DNA of 14,436 nucleotides from Clostridia bacterium (GTDB taxonomy: Bacteria; Bacillota_A; Clostridia; Christensenellales; Aristaeellaceae): positions 1 through 14,436 of the forward strand of contig JAFUPO010000258.1 in assembly GCA_017481185.1 (NCBI GenBank), in the 5' to 3' direction. Made by a program: the position numbers and the translations under genes. Below the pieces are notes generated by a model that saw only the letters and a program-made list of their open reading frames with translations, searched no databases and was not told the origin of the DNA. Numbering within the stretch: the stretch's first letter is position 1; every line of letters starts with the position of its first letter. Below, in pieces: positions 13,724-14,436 of the stretch.

Positions 13724-14431
13724 TTAGATCCACCGCCACCTGGGCGTAATCGTCACTTTGGTTATATCGCCGGTCCATGTCACCTGCCAGGTCCCAGGCG
13801 GGATCAGTGGAAACTCCCCATCCAGTTTGTCGTTGATCAGGTTTGCACCGTCCAGGGTGAGGCAATCCTCCAGCTCGCTGTCAATGATCACCCCATCCTC
13901 CAGGCCGTACAGGTATGCTGCCATTCCCGCCTGTATCATCACATCCCCCGTGCCCTCAACAATAATCCTAGGCCGGGCAGGCACATTGCCGGGGTTTACG
14001 ATCTCACCGGCCTGGGTATACACCAAATCCTCATCCGGCGTCGCTTGATAGCGGAACGGATGGCACCGAAAGATGGGTGAAAAGCTCATATAGCTGCCGC
14101 TGTGCTGAAAAAGCCGCGAAAAGGGTACCTGATTAATTATCTGAGCCCGGTATGCAAACTCCGGCTGGCTTCCCAAAACCAGCTGGCCTGCGCCATTCAG
14201 CCAGGCTCCCACCCGGCCCGCATCGGCTCCCGGCTTTAGGTAGCACAGCGGTGACAGATCCACCGGATCATAGGCTTCCTCCCCCTCATCCTGGGTCAAA
14301 AACCCGCCCCGGCCAGGCACGGTCCACTGCCGCACTCGCTTAGGCGGCCGCACGTATTCAGCCTGAGTCTCAACGATCACGCCCATGTCAGAGGCCAGTT
14401 GCCCGTTAAAGCTGAAATCATGAAATAACAT
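13724..14431 (-). CDS. Distal tail protein (Dit; siphovirus tail component family)
   Basis: This 235-residue protein forms the hexameric hub joining the tail tube to the tail tip. The N-terminus (FHDFSFNGQLASDMGVIVET, then PPKRVRQWTVPGRGGFL) is the typical Dit N-terminal domain of Gram-positive siphophages (Sipho_tail family). The middle has FSRLFQHSGSYMSFSPIFRC and the C-terminus is a galectin-like beta-rich region ending in TITPRWRWI. Length agrees with minimal Dit proteins without an inserted carbohydrate-binding domain. Only five bases precede the ATG in the window, so the ribosome binding site and upstream gene (normally the tape measure) are not visible. Confidence 0.92.
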   Translation of the reverse strand: MLFHDFSFNGQLASDMGVIVETQAEYVRPPKRVRQWTVPGRGGFLTQDEGEEAYDPVDLSPLCYLKPGADAGRVGAWLNGAGQLVLGSQPEFAYRAQIINQVPFSRLFQHSGSYMSFSPIFRCHPFRYQATPDEDLVYTQAGEIVNPGNVPARPRIIVEGTGDVMIQAGMAAYLYGLEDGVIIDSELEDCLTLDGANLINDKLDGEFPLIPPGTWQVTWTGDITKVTITPRWRWI

Positions 14432-14436
14432 ATCTC

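Noticed and set aside
294..14431. The tail genes as a stand-alone tailocin
   Set aside because: Long flexible-tail modules with holin and endolysin could suggest this, but capsid and terminase genes could lie outside the window, so absence cannot be claimed.

Overview
This window is the late (tail and lysis) region of a siphophage or prophage of a Gram-positive host. Every convincing gene reads on the minus strand. The protein families (Dit, prophage-tail/Tal, DUF859-like fibre, TP901-type tape measure, NlpC/P60 endolysin, holin 4 family), the strong AGGAGG ribosome binding sites and the G+C-rich late genes point to a phage of gut-type Clostridia. The host assignment is an inference.

Following transcription from right to left, 14431 to 6409 is a tightly packed operon. 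It encodes the distal tail protein, a long Tal/tail-spike protein, a DUF859-like fibre with a collar-type C-terminus, a 71-residue mini collar protein, a coiled-coil protein, a protein with a chitin-binding-like C-terminus, the endolysin and the holin. Genes are a few bases apart or overlap, as expected for one late transcript.

Directly after the holin stop the DNA becomes visibly A+T-rich (about 6408 to 4512). This island holds the 3' remnant of an unknown gene, a near-perfect long hairpin terminator, about 300 bases of non-coding DNA, and then a three-gene operon with its own sigma-A-type promoter. The operon encodes an MqsR-family toxin, a YgiT/MqsA-type antitoxin with an extra aromatic-rich tail, and a SecB-like chaperone. 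This is a toxin-antitoxin-chaperone (TAC) system, the most notable content of the window. A perfect 16-base palindrome covers the -10 element, the expected autoregulatory operator.

Left of the island G+C-rich phage DNA resumes with an intact tape measure gene (4430 to 294). This position is odd: tape measure genes normally sit just upstream of dit, yet here the gene lies beyond the lysis genes and the island. Its Shine-Dalgarno sequence is buried in a terminator-like hairpin. It is followed by a terminator and a 217-base intergenic region carrying a cluster of inverted TATCACAA operator-like repeats.

The right-hand genes build the tail tip and lyse the cell. The tape measure sets tail length. 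The island looks like horizontally acquired cargo, plausibly for phage defence or stabilisation. Rearrangement, cargo insertion, circular permutation or chimeric assembly could each explain the gene order, and the sequence alone does not decide between them.
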